Shown here: positions 7,971 to 17,357 of the stretch, piece by piece
Layout: every line of letters starts with the position of its first letter
Numbering within the stretch: position 1 is the first letter of the stretch
Origin: Bradyrhizobium barranii subsp. apii
Lineage (GTDB): Bacteria; Pseudomonadota; Alphaproteobacteria; Rhizobiales; Xanthobacteraceae
Assembly: GCF_011516635.5 (NCBI RefSeq)
Contig: NZ_CP096255.1
Coordinates: 3,842,501 to 3,906,500 of the forward strand
Direction of reading: 5' to 3'
Length of the DNA: 64,000 nucleotides
Made by a program: the position numbers and the translations under genes
The notes under the pieces: model-generated
Told to the model about the DNA's origin: nothing
The model's database searches: none
Seen by the model: the letters and a program-made list of their open reading frames with translations, nothing else

Positions 7971-10139
7971 CTACTCCGCCGCCTCGCTATGCCCGAGCCG
8001 GGCATTCAGCTTGCGGATCAGCTCCTCGGCGGCTTCCGCGATCACCGTGCCCGGCGGGAAGATCGCTTCGGCGCCGGCCGCATAGAGCGCGTCGTAATCC
8101 TGCGGCGGCACCACGCCGCCGATGATGATCATGATGTCGTCGCGGCCCTGTTTCTTCAGCGCGGCCTTGAGTTCAGGCACTGCGGTGAGATGGGCGGCGG
8201 CGAGCGAGGAGACGCCGAGGATGTGCACGTCGTTCTCGACCGCCTGCCGCGCAGCTTCATCCGCCGTTGCAAACAGCGGCCCGATATCGACGTCGAAGCC
8301 GATGTCGGCGAAGGCCGAGGCAATCACCTTCTGGCCGCGGTCGTGGCCGTCCTGGCCGATCTTGGCGACCAGGATGCGCGGCCGGCGGCCTTCCGCCTCC
8401 TCGAAGGCGTCGATCAGCGCCTGAACCTTCTCGACCTGGTTACCCATGCTGGACGCCTCCCGCTTGTAGACGCCGGTGATGGACTTGATCTCGGCGCGGT
8501 GCCGGCCGAACACCTTTTCCATCGCGTCCGAGATTTCGCCGACGGTGGCTTTCGCCCGTGCCGCGTCGATCGCGAGCGCGAGCAGATTGCCGTTGCCTTC
8601 GCCGGCCGAGCGCGTCAGCGCGGCAAGCGCCGCGTCGACGTCGGTCTGGTTGCGCTCGGATTTGAGCCGCGTCAGCTTGTCTATCTGGAGGCGGCGGACA
8701 TTGGTGTTGTCGACCTTGAGGATGTCGATGGGAGCCTCATCCGTCGGCTTGTACTTGTTGACGCCGATCACCGCCTGCTTGCCGGCATCGATCCGGGCTT
8801 GCGTCTTGGCCGAGGCCTCCTCGATGCGCAGTTTTGGCACGCCGGCCTCGATGGCCTTGGCCATGCCGCCAAGCTCCTCGACCTCCTGGATGTGGCCCCA
8901 CGCCTTCGCCGCGAGATCGCGCGTCAGCCGCTCGACGTAATACGAGCCGCCCCAGGGATCGATGATGCGGGTGGTGCCGCTCTCTTGCTGCAGGAACAGC
9001 TGGGTGTTGCGGGCGATGCGCGCCGAGAAGTCGGTCGGCAGCGCCAGCGCCTCGTCGAGCGCGTTGGTGTGCAGCGACTGGGTGTGGCCTTGGGTGGCCG
9101 CCATCGCCTCCACCGTCGTGCGCATCACGTTGTTGAAGACGTCCTGCGCGGTCAGGGACCAGCCCGAGGTCTGGCAATGCGTGCGCAGCGACAGCGAGCG
9201 CGGGTCTTTCGGGTTGAACGGCTTCAGCAGCTTCGCCCAGAGCAGGCGCGCGGCGCGCATCTTGGCGACTTCCATGAAGAAGTTCATGCCGATCGCCCAG
9301 AAGAACGACAGGCGCGGCGCGAAGCGGTCGACATCCAGGCCCGCGGCAAGTCCTGCGCGCAGATATTCGACGCCGTCGGCGAGCGTGTAGGCGAGCTCGA
9401 GGTCCTGCGTCGCGCCGGCCTCCTGCATGTGATAGCCGGAGATCGAGATCGAATTGTATTTCGGCATCTTCGTGGAGGTATAGGCGAAGATGTCCGAGAT
9501 GATCCGCATCGAGGGCGCGGGCGGATAGATATAGGTGTTGCGCACCATGAACTCTTTCAGAATGTCGTTCTGAATGGTGCCTGAGAGCTTTTCCGGCGGC
9601 ACGCCCTGTTCGCCGGCGGCGGCCACATAGAGCGCGAGGATCGGCAGCACCGCGCCGTTCATGGTCATGGACACGCTCATCTGGTCGAGCGGAATGCCTG
9701 CGAACAGCGTGCGCATGTCGTAGATGGAATCGATTGCAACACCGGCCATGCCGACGTCGCCGCCGACGCGCGGATGATCAGAGTCATAACCGCGATGGGT
9801 GGCGAGATCGAAGGCGACCGAGAGGCCCTTCTGTCCGGCCGCGAGGTTGCGGCGGTAGAATGCGTTGGAATCCTCCGCCGTGGAGAAGCCGGCATATTGC
9901 CGGACGGTCCAGGGCTGGTTGACATACATGGTCGGGTAGGGGCCGCGGAGGTAGGGCGCGATGCCGGGATAGGTCTCGAGGAAATCGAGCCCGGCGAGAT
10001 CGGCCTCGCCGTAAGCGGGCTTCACCAGAATGCCCTCGGGCGTTAGCCACGGCTCGGCGCTGCCTGACGGCGCGGCGGTCGCGGCTCGCTCGAAGGCGAC
10101 ATCGGCGAAATTGGGAATGCGGCTCATGGTTTCAACCAT
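7971..10139 (-). CDS. Methylmalonyl-CoA mutase large (catalytic) subunit
   Basis: 722 residues, the normal size. The first two-thirds is the TIM-barrel acyl-CoA domain, with GYDSDHPRVGGDVGMAG, the RTHCQTSG segment and IIDPWGGSYYVE. The C-terminal B12-binding domain carries the base-off motif GQDGHDRGQK near residue 600. The enzyme interconverts methylmalonyl-CoA and succinyl-CoA, linking propionate and odd-chain or branched catabolism to the TCA cycle. The start is either the ATG at 10137-10139 or the one four codons later; the latter gives MSRIPNF. It follows the GFA gene by only 12 bases, so it belongs to the small subunit-GFA-large subunit unit. Confidence 0.95.
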   Translation of the reverse strand: MVETMSRIPNFADVAFERAATAAPSGSAEPWLTPEGILVKPAYGEADLAGLDFLETYPGIAPYLRGPYPTMYVNQPWTVRQYAGFSTAEDSNAFYRRNLAAGQKGLSVAFDLATHRGYDSDHPRVGGDVGMAGVAIDSIYDMRTLFAGIPLDQMSVSMTMNGAVLPILALYVAAAGEQGVPPEKLSGTIQNDILKEFMVRNTYIYPPAPSMRIISDIFAYTSTKMPKYNSISISGYHMQEAGATQDLELAYTLADGVEYLRAGLAAGLDVDRFAPRLSFFWAIGMNFFMEVAKMRAARLLWAKLLKPFNPKDPRSLSLRTHCQTSGWSLTAQDVFNNVMRTTVEAMAATQGHTQSLHTNALDEALALPTDFSARIARNTQLFLQQESGTTRIIDPWGGSYYVERLTRDLAAKAWGHIQEVEELGGMAKAIEAGVPKLRIEEASAKTQARIDAGKQAVIGVNKYKPTDEAPIDILKVDNTNVRRLQIDKLTRLKSERNQTDVDAALAALTRSAGEGNGNLLALAIDAARAKATVGEISDAMEKVFGRHRAEIKSITGVYKREASSMGNQVEKVQALIDAFEEAEGRRPRILVAKIGQDGHDRGQKVIASAFADIGFDVDIGPLFATADEAARQAVENDVHILGVSSLAAAHLTAVPELKAALKKQGRDDIMIIIGGVVPPQDYDALYAAGAEAIFPPGTVIAEAAEELIRKLNARLGHSEAAE

Positions 10140-10151
10140 ATCATTAGGCGC

Positions 10152-10616
10152 TCAATCATGATCCGGATGCTGATGGCTGACGATGGTCGCCATCTTCTCC
10201 GGCCCGTAATTCTGTTGCGTGGTCTGGCTCGGAAGGTTCGAGATTCCGACCACCCAGCCGAGGCGGGATTCAGTTCCGTATTGGCGCGTCGGCACCAGCT
10301 GGTCGGGCCGGTCGAAGGCGCCGGTCATGATCTCGATCCGGTCGCCGTCGATGCGGCCAAAGCTCAGCGGCGTGCCGCAGGCGGCGCAATAGCCGCGATC
10401 AGCGATCGAGGAGGAGCGGAAGAACGCCGGCTGCCCCTTGCTCCAGGCGAAGTCCGTCCGGTTGATGTCGGCGAAGGACGCGAACGGCGCGCCGCTCGCC
10501 TTCTGGCACATCCGGCAATGGCAGATCGAAACCCTGTTGGGGGTTGCCGAAATCGCGAAGCGCACCGCGCCGCATTGGCAGCCGCCGGTGAAAACTGGTT
10601 TGCCCGCTTCGCTCAT
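10152..10616 (-). CDS. GFA-family (glutathione-dependent formaldehyde-activating-like) protein
   Basis: 154 residues from the ATG at 10614-10616. The zinc-site cysteines of the GFA/CENP-V fold are present: GGCQCGAVRF, CHCRMCQKASG and YCAACGTPLSF. The fold binds zinc and, in Gfa, glutathione; most family members have no proven substrate, so I claim only the fold. Its start overlaps the stop of the mutase small-subunit gene by four bases (ATGA), and the large subunit starts 12 bases downstream. This places a GFA protein in the middle of the mutase operon. Confidence 0.88.
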   Translation of the reverse strand: MSEAGKPVFTGGCQCGAVRFAISATPNRVSICHCRMCQKASGAPFASFADINRTDFAWSKGQPAFFRSSSIADRGYCAACGTPLSFGRIDGDRIEIMTGAFDRPDQLVPTRQYGTESRLGWVVGISNLPSQTTQQNYGPEKMATIVSHQHPDHD

Positions 10617-12483
10617 GCCTGCTCCATCCGTCGGTAGGCGTCTTGCAGTGTCGCAAGCGCATCGCCTCCGGCGAAGACAAAACCCGTGACGCCGGCCGCA
10701 CGGAGTGCCGCCTCGGCATCGGTCGGACGGCCTGCCAGATAGATATGTCGCGCGCCTGCCGTTTGCAGGGCCTTCGCCGCGGCTTCGGCGTGTTCCGGAT
10801 AGACCTTGTCGCTGGAACAAAGACAGGCAAGCTCGGCACCGGAGGCCTTGAATGCGGCGGCCAATTTGGCCGGATCGGCAAAGCCATCGCTGTCGACGGC
10901 CTGGATGCCGCCGGCCTCGAACAAGCTCTTGGCAAAGGTCGCCCGCGCCGTGAAATCGGCGGGCGTGCCGAGATTGGCCAGAAACACCTTTGGCCGCGCA
11001 CCGCGCGCCTGAAGCGCCGCATCGGATTTGTCGCGCAGCGCCTCGAACGGTTCCACAAGCCGGATCGGCGGCAGCGCATCGAACTTGTATTTCTGCTCGC
11101 CGTAAGGCGCGAGCGCGACCGGCGTTGCCGTCAGCACGGCCGTCTCGCGCTCATGCAGGTTGGGAAACTCGCTGGCGCCTGTCAGCACGTCGCGGCGCTT
11201 TGCGATGTTGGCGTCGCGCGCCTTTCGCGCGGCCGCGACCTTGCTCTGGAACAGGCCTTGCTGAAGCGCGGCGAAGGCGCCGCCGGCTTTCTCGCTCTCC
11301 TGGAACAGCGCCCAGGCGGCGTCGCAAAGCTGCGCGGTCAATGTCTCGATGCCGCCCGCGCCGGCGGCGGGATCGCTGACCTTGGCGAGGTTGCTTTCTT
11401 CCAGCAGCAGGGCTTGCGTATTGCGCGCCACGCGTCGCGCGAATGGATCAGGCAGCCCGAGCGCCAGCGTATGCGGCAGCACGGTGATTGCATTGGCACC
11501 GGCGAGCCCGGCCGCGAATGTCGCGATGGTCGCGCGCAGCATGTTCACGTAAGGGTCACGCTGGGTCAGCATGCGCCAAGCCGTATCGGCGGCAATGAAC
11601 AGCGGCTTCGGCGTCAGCCCGCACGCCGTCTCGATGCGCGCCCACAGCAGCCGCAGCGCGCGGAATTTTGCCATGGTCAAAAACTGGTCGGCATCCGCAG
11701 AGAGCCGCGCATAGATCATGTCCTGCGCCTGCTCCAGCGGAACGCCGGCGCCCTCGATCGCGCGCAGATAGGCGACGCCGCAGGCGAGTACGAACGCGAG
11801 CTCCTGCACCTCGGAGCCGCCGGCATCGTGGATCACGCGCCCGTCGGCGGACGCGAACGGTCCCTTGAAGCCGAGCGCGGCGAGCCCCTTGATGGCGCCG
11901 GTGACGGCCGGAACGATCTCGTCCCATGTGTAGGGGCTGTGCCCCCACACCGCGCCGGCCGCAAGCGGATCGAGCCCGAAGCGGATGTTGCGGCGGCGGG
12001 ATCGAGGCCGTTGCTCTTCACATATTCCGCGACATGGATCGCCGCCATCCGCGATTGCGGACCGATCTGGAGCTCGATGCCGATGCCGGCATCGAGATGA
12101 ATATCCTTGAAGACCTTTGCGACCGCATCGGCCGAAGGTTCCAGCCCGAACCCGTGAGCGCCACTGCCGCCGGCGAACACCAGCGCGAGACCCGTCGCGC
12201 CATTTTCGAGATCGGTCAGCGCCTGTGCATTCGCGGCCACCGCATCGGGATGGTCGATCCGCTGCATGATCTGCCACGGCGCGGCGGCAGGCCGTCCCAC
12301 CACGGGCGCAACGCCCCGGGCGCGCGGATAGAGCGGGTCGATCTTGAGGCCGTCATAAGTCTTGCCGACCAGCTTCTCGAACGGCGCGCCCTTCAACACG
12401 CCGTCGACCAGCTTGCGCCAGTCGTCGACCGTGGCCTTGGGAAAATCGGCCGCGAGCGGCAGGTCGTCAGTCACGGAGGTCAT
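10613..12483 (-). pseudogene. Methylmalonyl-CoA mutase small subunit, broken by a one-base deletion
   Basis: Two frames together encode a full small subunit of about 623 residues. The first (12483 down to about 11990) starts MTSVTDDLPLAADFP and runs to NGLDPAAAT. The homologous sequence then continues in another frame as IRFGLDPLAAGAVWGHSPY through to the stop at 10613. One extra base in the GCCGCCGCAAC tract near 11987-11998 would restore the frame, so the window has a one-base deletion there. The C-terminal part resembles a degenerate B12-binding domain (VFLANLGTPADFTARA), as expected for the non-catalytic subunit. Both halves are otherwise uninterrupted and well conserved, so a sequencing error is as likely as recent decay. 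Confidence 0.85.
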
Positions 12484-12564
12484 ACGGCGAAGGGCTCCCA
12501 AAAATCTTGTTGTTCGCAGGCGAAATTGCCACGGCCGGCCGTCGCTGCAAACGGTTGTTTTTGG

Positions 12565-13056
12565 TTAACCGGTATCCGGAAGCCGCTCAATGCCTTGCGT
12601 CGAGACGCTGGCAAGCCCGTCACGCACACGTATGCCTGAGATCACGCGGTCGGGCGCGATTTCGGCCAGCGGCACCAGCACGAAGGCGCGCTCGAACAGG
12701 CGTGGATGCGGCAAGGTCAGGTCGGGCTTCTGCAAGCTGACATCGTCATAGGCGATCATGTCGAGATCGATCGTGCGCGGGCCCCATTGCCGCTCCTTGT
12801 TCCGCGTGCGGCCGAATTTCTGCTCGACCTTCTGCATCACGAACAGGAGGGCATGCGGATCGAGGCTGGTCTCGATCTCGACGCAGGCATTGATGAAGGG
12901 ATCCTGGTCCTCGTCGCCCCAGGGCGGCGTCGCATAGTCCGAGGAGCGCGCGATCAGCGCGGCTTGCGCCATGCCGCAGATGTGCGAAATCGCCTTCCGG
13001 AACGTCGCGCGGACATCGCCGACATTGCCGCCGAGTGCGATCAGCACGCTTGCCAT
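12565..13056 (-). CDS. folK: 2-amino-4-hydroxy-6-hydroxymethyldihydropteridine pyrophosphokinase
   Basis: 163 residues. The N-terminal ALGGNVGD loop, the SSDYATPPWGDEDQDPFIN stretch and the signature block RQWGPRTIDLDMIAYDD (near residues 88-105) are all typical of HPPK. It transfers pyrophosphate from ATP to the pterin in folate synthesis. It is the last of three folate genes read right to left: folP, folB, folK. folB ends one base before the folK start codon region, so the three are one unit. Confidence 0.95.
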   Translation of the reverse strand: MASVLIALGGNVGDVRATFRKAISHICGMAQAALIARSSDYATPPWGDEDQDPFINACVEIETSLDPHALLFVMQKVEQKFGRTRNKERQWGPRTIDLDMIAYDDVSLQKPDLTLPHPRLFERAFVLVPLAEIAPDRVISGIRVRDGLASVSTQGIERLPDTG

Positions 13057-13057
13057 G

Positions 13058-13426
13058 TCAGGGATGCCGCGAGCGCGTCAGCATGATGCCGACGTCGTCG
13101 AAGATTGCGGCGATCGGCGCATGCGGCTTGTGCACGGTGATCTTCACGGCGCGGATGCGCGGGAAGTGCGACAGGATGGCATCGGCGACCGCGCCGGCCG
13201 CCCGCTCCAGCAGCTTGTAATTTGTATTCTTGAACGCCGCCGTCGTGGTTGCCACGACTTCGGCGTAGGACACGGTATCGGCGAGCTTGTCAGAGCGCGA
13301 GGGCTCCGACAGGTCGGTATAGAGCTCGAGGTCGATGACGAAGCGCTGGCCGACTTCGGTCTCGTGATCCATCACGCCGTGGCGGGCGTGGATCGACAGG
13401 CCGGTGACAAAGATCGTATCGGTCAT
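13058..13426 (-). CDS. folB: Dihydroneopterin aldolase
   Basis: 122 residues. The opening DTIFVTGLSIHARHGVMDHE has the GxxxxHGVxxxE pattern of the family, and the C-terminal KPHAPI segment is the expected substrate-side motif. It cleaves dihydroneopterin to the hydroxymethyl pterin used by FolK. Its ATG overlaps the folP stop by four bases (ATGA at 13423-13426), indicating coupled translation. Confidence 0.95.
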   Translation of the reverse strand: MTDTIFVTGLSIHARHGVMDHETEVGQRFVIDLELYTDLSEPSRSDKLADTVSYAEVVATTTAAFKNTNYKLLERAAGAVADAILSHFPRIRAVKITVHKPHAPIAAIFDDVGIMLTRSRHP

Positions 13427-14283
13427 TGCTTGCTCTCGATTGCATTCGCGACCCGCAGGGCCTGCAAGGTCTCGGCGACGTCATGCGTGCGGATGATCTT
13501 GGCGCCGCGCTGTGCGGCGATCAGATGCGCGGCGATCGAGCCGGCGAGCCGTTCTTTCGGCTCCGAGGGCGACGCCGAGGCGATGAAGCGCTTGCGCGAA
13601 GCGCCGACCAGGACCGGCAGGCCGAACATGTCGAATTCGCGCAGCCGCGCCAGCGCAATCATGCTCTGCTCGGCCGTCTTGCCGAAGCCGATGCCGGGAT
13701 CGAGCACGATTTTTTCGCGCGCAATGCCGGCCTTGGCGGCGATATCGAGCGAGCGCAGGAAGAACGCCTTCATGTCTGCGACGATGTCGATGGCGGAATC
13801 GACGGTCTCGCGGTTGTGCATGACGATGACGGGGACGCCGCGCGCGGCGATGAGCTGTGCCATGCCGGTGTCGCGCTGCAGGCCCCAGACGTCGTTGGCG
13901 ATCGCAGCGCCCTGGTCGAGCGCAAAGGCCACGACTTCAGCCTTCATGCTGTCGATCGACACGGGCACGCCCAGCGCCACCACGCCTGACAACACCGGCT
14001 TCAGCCGCGCCAGCTCGTCCGCCGCCGTCACCGGCCGGGCGCCTGTGTAGGGCCGGGTGGACTCGGCACCGATGTCGATGATGTCGACGCCGGCCTCGAT
14101 CATCGCCCGCGCCCGCGCAAGCGCCAGCTCGGGCGCGATAAACTCGCCGCCGTCGGAGAAGGAATCCGGGGTGACGTTGAGCACGCCCATCACTGCCGGA
14201 ATCGGCCGCTCCAGCAGCGTCCGCAGCACGTCGGGCCCGGCCGAGCCGGCCGGCGGGACGGATGGGGAGGGCGAGGCATTCAT
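13423..14283 (-). CDS. folP: Dihydropteroate synthase
   Basis: 286 residues from the ATG at 14281-14283. Visible DHPS signatures are MGVLNVTPDSFSDGG near residue 33, DIGAESTRPY near residue 70, NDVWGL, the LDPGIGFGKT pyrophosphate loop near residue 184, and GASRKRF with KERLAGS and IIRTHDV at the C-terminus. It condenses the pterin pyrophosphate with p-aminobenzoate. The frame stays open 63 residues further upstream, but that part reads through a palindromic repeat and is not coding. Confidence 0.95.
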   Translation of the reverse strand: MNASPSPSVPPAGSAGPDVLRTLLERPIPAVMGVLNVTPDSFSDGGEFIAPELALARARAMIEAGVDIIDIGAESTRPYTGARPVTAADELARLKPVLSGVVALGVPVSIDSMKAEVVAFALDQGAAIANDVWGLQRDTGMAQLIAARGVPVIVMHNRETVDSAIDIVADMKAFFLRSLDIAAKAGIAREKIVLDPGIGFGKTAEQSMIALARLREFDMFGLPVLVGASRKRFIASASPSEPKERLAGSIAAHLIAAQRGAKIIRTHDVAETLQALRVANAIESKQ

Positions 14284-14373
14284 GCGGCCCGCTTTAGCGG
14301 TCGGGGAGGGGGGATTCAAGGTGGGAGGTGGCGAATGTCGATGTGTTCGCGGAGCATCGATCGCCTCCACTGT

Positions 14374-14470
14374 GATTGCCCGCGAAAGCGGGCAATCCAG
14401 TATTCCGAGGCCGTGCGGTGATACGGAGGAGCCGCAGCGTACTGGATACCCCGCCTTCGCGGGGTATGAC
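14374..14470. repeat. Palindromic intergenic repeat (GCGAAAGCGGGCAATCCAGTA type)
   Basis: Two linked hairpins: TTGCCCGCGAAAGCGGGCAA at the left and TACCCCGCCTTCGCGGGGTA at the right, joined by CCAGTATTCCG and CGTACTGG arms that also pair. It sits immediately upstream of folP and downstream of the DUF4332-like gene, and is a non-coding dispersed repeat. Confidence 0.75.
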
Positions 14471-14512
14471 ACCGAGAGCTCACGCGGCAGGTCGTATGCC
14501 GAGGGAGATGCC

Positions 14513-14920
14513 CTAATACGTAATCTTCGGCGGCAGCTTCTTCGCCTTGGCGATGATGTCGCCGACCGATTTTTCCGAGGGCAGGATGCGGACGAGCTTC
14601 TTCTTCACGTTGGCTTCCCGCATGCTCTGGGCGAGCCGTGCCGGATTCCGATAAGCGAGCTCGCGCACGGTGGTGACGCCGGCGGCGCGGACGAGGCCGA
14701 CCTTGGCCCGGCCCATCCCGGGAATGCGCATGTAGTCGGAGACGTTGGCCCATTCCAGCAACTGCTGCTCGCTGATGCCGGTCTTGGCGGCGAGCGCCTT
14801 GCGACCCTTCACGGTCGAGGCCGCCTCGAGCAGCGCGTCGGTCGTGCGGATTCCTTGCGCCTTCAATTTGTTGGCGGCAAAGGCTGGCAGGCCCTCAATC
14901 TCGGAGATCGGATATGTCAT
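14513..14920 (-). CDS. DUF4332-like helix-hairpin-helix protein
   Basis: 135 residues. It begins YPISEIEGLPAFAANKLKAQGI, and contains IPGMGRAKVGLVRAAGV around residues 69-85. These are two HhH-like repeats of the kind found in DUF4332 proteins, a pattern usually seen in DNA- or nucleotide-related proteins. No catalytic motif is present and the role is unknown. It stands between a palindromic repeat and a small Gly-rich gene read in the same direction. Confidence 0.75.
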   Translation of the reverse strand: MTYPISEIEGLPAFAANKLKAQGIRTTDALLEAASTVKGRKALAAKTGISEQQLLEWANVSDYMRIPGMGRAKVGLVRAAGVTTVRELAYRNPARLAQSMREANVKKKLVRILPSEKSVGDIIAKAKKLPPKITY

Positions 14921-14944
14921 GATGCTCGATATGAAAAGCGTCGC

Positions 14945-15310
14945 TCAGGCGAACTGGCTGAGGCCCGGCGTCCCCGCGATGATCTTGCCCATCTGATCCG
15001 CTCCGATTTTGTCTCGGCCGTAGCGGAAAAGTTCACGGGCAACGTTCTGAATCTCGGACATGCCAAGTCCCAGGCCCATCAGGCGCGTGCCGACGGCCAT
15101 CAGGCCGCCGCCCATCAGCCGCGACAGTCCGCCGCCGCTCCTGGACGCTTCTATCGCCGCTTCTGCACCGGGAATCTGATCGATCAGCGCTTCGACGTTC
15201 TCGGAAGGACCTTCGCTGCGGAGGAAGCCCAGGATAATGCCGACGGTCTTTTCAGCCACAGCACCATCTATGCTGGCGTTCGACGCCAGCCGCCCGATCA
15301 GCTCGTCCAT
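14945..15310 (-). CDS. Small conserved protein, DUF2267/YidB-like
   Basis: 121 residues. The N-terminal half is helical (MDELIGRLASNASIDGAVAEKTVG), followed by a Gly- and Met-rich hydrophobic centre (GGGLSRLMGGGLMAVG) and a charged end closing with PGLSQFA. The arrangement resembles small DUF2267- or YidB-like proteins of rhizobia, but the match is from memory and the function is unknown. It lies 24 bases upstream of the DUF4332-like gene on the same strand, so the two may be co-transcribed. Confidence 0.6.
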   Translation of the reverse strand: MDELIGRLASNASIDGAVAEKTVGIILGFLRSEGPSENVEALIDQIPGAEAAIEASRSGGGLSRLMGGGLMAVGTRLMGLGLGMSEIQNVARELFRYGRDKIGADQMGKIIAGTPGLSQFA

Positions 15311-15658
15311 AAGGCCCGCCCCTCAGCCGGTTTGCATGCCCGAGTATTGCTTCCGAAATGATCTTGATCCGGAGCGATGTGAAATACAAGCGATGAACGT
15401 ACGCAAGGTTCCGATTCACTCTCGAAGGCGCGAAAAGTGTTGCAACGATGCAAGAGCGGAGATGGATTCAGCGAAAAATTGCCGCGGTGCGAACGCGTCA
15501 TTCCTACTTTCGGCTGATGTCGGCGGTATGTTTCCGACAATGTCGCATGCTCGGGGCGCGTTGAACGGTTTTAATCCGCACGCGACATGCGTTAAACTAC
15601 GGAGCAGGTGCATTCGAGTTTCAATAGGCGAAACACGGCAGAGAGATCAGAGAGAAGC
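15311..15658. other. Intergenic region without a recognisable gene
   Basis: About 350 bases between two divergently read genes. Several short frames cross it but none has a convincing start, composition or motif. The stretch just before the HerA-like gene (TTTTAATCCGCACGCGACATGCGTTAAA) holds a loose inverted repeat and AT-rich boxes and may carry its promoter; nothing more specific can be read. Confidence 0.4.
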
Positions 15659-17281
15659 ATGACCGCACAGGACAGCAAGCTCGGCGACACCGACGACAAG
15701 ATCTTCGTCGGCAAGGGAGACGAGCAGGCATGGCTGACGCTGGCGCTTGCCAATCGCCACGGCCTCGTCACGGGTGCAACCGGGACCGGTAAGACGGTAT
15801 CGCTGCAAGTCATGGCGGAAGGATTTGCGCGCGCCGGCGTTCCGGTCTTCGCATCCGACATCAAGGGCGACCTCTCCGGCATCTCCGAGGTCGGCGAGGC
15901 CAAGGATTTCATTGTCAAGCGTGCCACCGAGATGGGGCTGACGTTCCAGCCCGACCAGTTCTCGACGGTGTTCTGGGACGTGTTCGGCGAACAGGGCCAT
16001 CCGGTGCGGGCGACCGTCACGGAGATGGGGCCGCTTCTGCTCGCGCGCATGCTCGACCTGAACGACGTGCAGGAAGGCGTGCTCAACGTCGCCTTCCGCG
16101 TCGCGGACGACAACGGGCTGACCCTCATCGACATGAAGGATCTGCGCGCGCTGCTCGATGCCATCGTGCCGGATGCCGGCAAGAAGGGGGCGGACGCCGA
16201 GGAAAGCCCGCTTGCCGACATCAAGAAGGAGGCCCAGGGTTTTGGCAACGTCACCAAGGCCACCGTCGGCACCATCCAGCGCCAGCTGCTGGTGCTCGAG
16301 AACCAGGGCGGCACCAAATTCTTCGGCGAGCCGGCGCTGACGCTGAAAGACTTCATGAAGACCGACCGCGACGGCCGCGGCATGGTCAACATCCTTGTTG
16401 CCGACAAGCTGCTGCAGAGTCCACGGCTTTACGCGACATTCCTGCTGTGGATGCTGTCAGAATTGTTCGAGGAGTTGCCCGAGGCCGGCGACCTGCCGAA
16501 GCCGAAGCTGGTGTTCTTCTTCGACGAGGCACATCTGTTGTTCAACGACGCGCCGAAGGCGTTGATGGACAAGATCGAGCAGGTGGTGCGTTTGATCCGG
16601 TCCAAGGGCGTCGGCGTCTATTTCGTGACGCAAAACCCCGTCGACGTGCCCGACCGCGTGCTCGGGCAATTGGGCAACCGTGTGCAGCATGCGCTGCGTG
16701 CCTTCACCCCGCGCGACCAGAAGGCGGTCGCCGCTGCGGCCCAGACCTTCCGGCCCAACCCGAAGCTCGACACCGCCAAGGTGATCATGGAGCTCGGCAA
16801 GGGCGAGGCGCTGGTGTCTTTCCTCGAAGGCAACGGCACGCCGACGATGGTCGAGCGTGTCATGATTCGGCCGCCATCGGCCCGCATCGGATCGATCACG
16901 CCGGAAGAGCGCAAGGCGATCATGGATGCGAGCCCGGTGAAGGGCAAATACGACACCGCTGTCGATGCCGAATCCGCCTACGAGATGATCCAGAAGCGGA
17001 TTGCCGGCACGGCCGCGACTGCCGATGCCGGTGCGGCCGACGGAGGTGGCGGCATCCTCGGCCAGATCGGCTCGATGGTCGGCACCATCTTCGGCACCAA
17101 CGTCAAGCGCGGCCGCCTGTCCGCGGGCCAGGTCATTGCGCGCGACGTGACGCGATCGGTCACCAACCAGGTGATCGGGGGGATGGCGGCCAATCTCGGC
17201 AAATCGGTCGCCGGCCAGCTCGGTGGCTCGATCGGCCGCACCCTGGTGCGAGGCGCGCTCGGCGGGTTGCTGCGAAGGTAG
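15659..17281 (+). CDS. HerA-like/DUF853 ATPase (YjgR family)
   Basis: 540 residues from the ATG at 15659. A P-loop GATGTGKTVS lies near residue 38 and the Walker B FFFDEAHLLF near residue 287; SDIKGDLSGI and FVTQNPVDVP are typical of the DUF853/YjgR group within the HerA-FtsK superfamily. The C-terminus is Gly-rich (GGGGILGQIGSMVG). These proteins are predicted nucleic-acid or protein translocating ATPases of unknown process. It is the last core gene before the accessory island; a palindromic repeat interrupted by an IS follows it. Confidence 0.88.
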   Translation: MTAQDSKLGDTDDKIFVGKGDEQAWLTLALANRHGLVTGATGTGKTVSLQVMAEGFARAGVPVFASDIKGDLSGISEVGEAKDFIVKRATEMGLTFQPDQFSTVFWDVFGEQGHPVRATVTEMGPLLLARMLDLNDVQEGVLNVAFRVADDNGLTLIDMKDLRALLDAIVPDAGKKGADAEESPLADIKKEAQGFGNVTKATVGTIQRQLLVLENQGGTKFFGEPALTLKDFMKTDRDGRGMVNILVADKLLQSPRLYATFLLWMLSELFEELPEAGDLPKPKLVFFFDEAHLLFNDAPKALMDKIEQVVRLIRSKGVGVYFVTQNPVDVPDRVLGQLGNRVQHALRAFTPRDQKAVAAAAQTFRPNPKLDTAKVIMELGKGEALVSFLEGNGTPTMVERVMIRPPSARIGSITPEERKAIMDASPVKGKYDTAVDAESAYEMIQKRIAGTAATADAGAADGGGGILGQIGSMVGTIFGTNVKRGRLSAGQVIARDVTRSVTNQVIGGMAANLGKSVAGQLGGSIGRTLVRGALGGLLRR

Positions 17282-17320
17282 GCAGAGAAGCCGGATTTGA
17301 GGCACTAAAGCCTCCACTGC

Positions 17321-17354
17321 GTCATGGCCGGGCCTTGTCCCGGCCATCCACGCC
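17321..17354. repeat. Palindromic repeat (GTCATGGCCGGG type) cut by an IS
   Basis: Reads GTCATGGCCGGGCCTTGTCC then CGGCCATCCACG, a hairpin of GGCCGGG and CCCGGCC. The IS5-type element starts right after it (target TTA at 17355-17357). The expected mirror half of this kind of repeat is not seen on the other side of the IS, so the insertion, or a later loss, removed it. Confidence 0.55.
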
Positions 17355-17357
17355 TTA

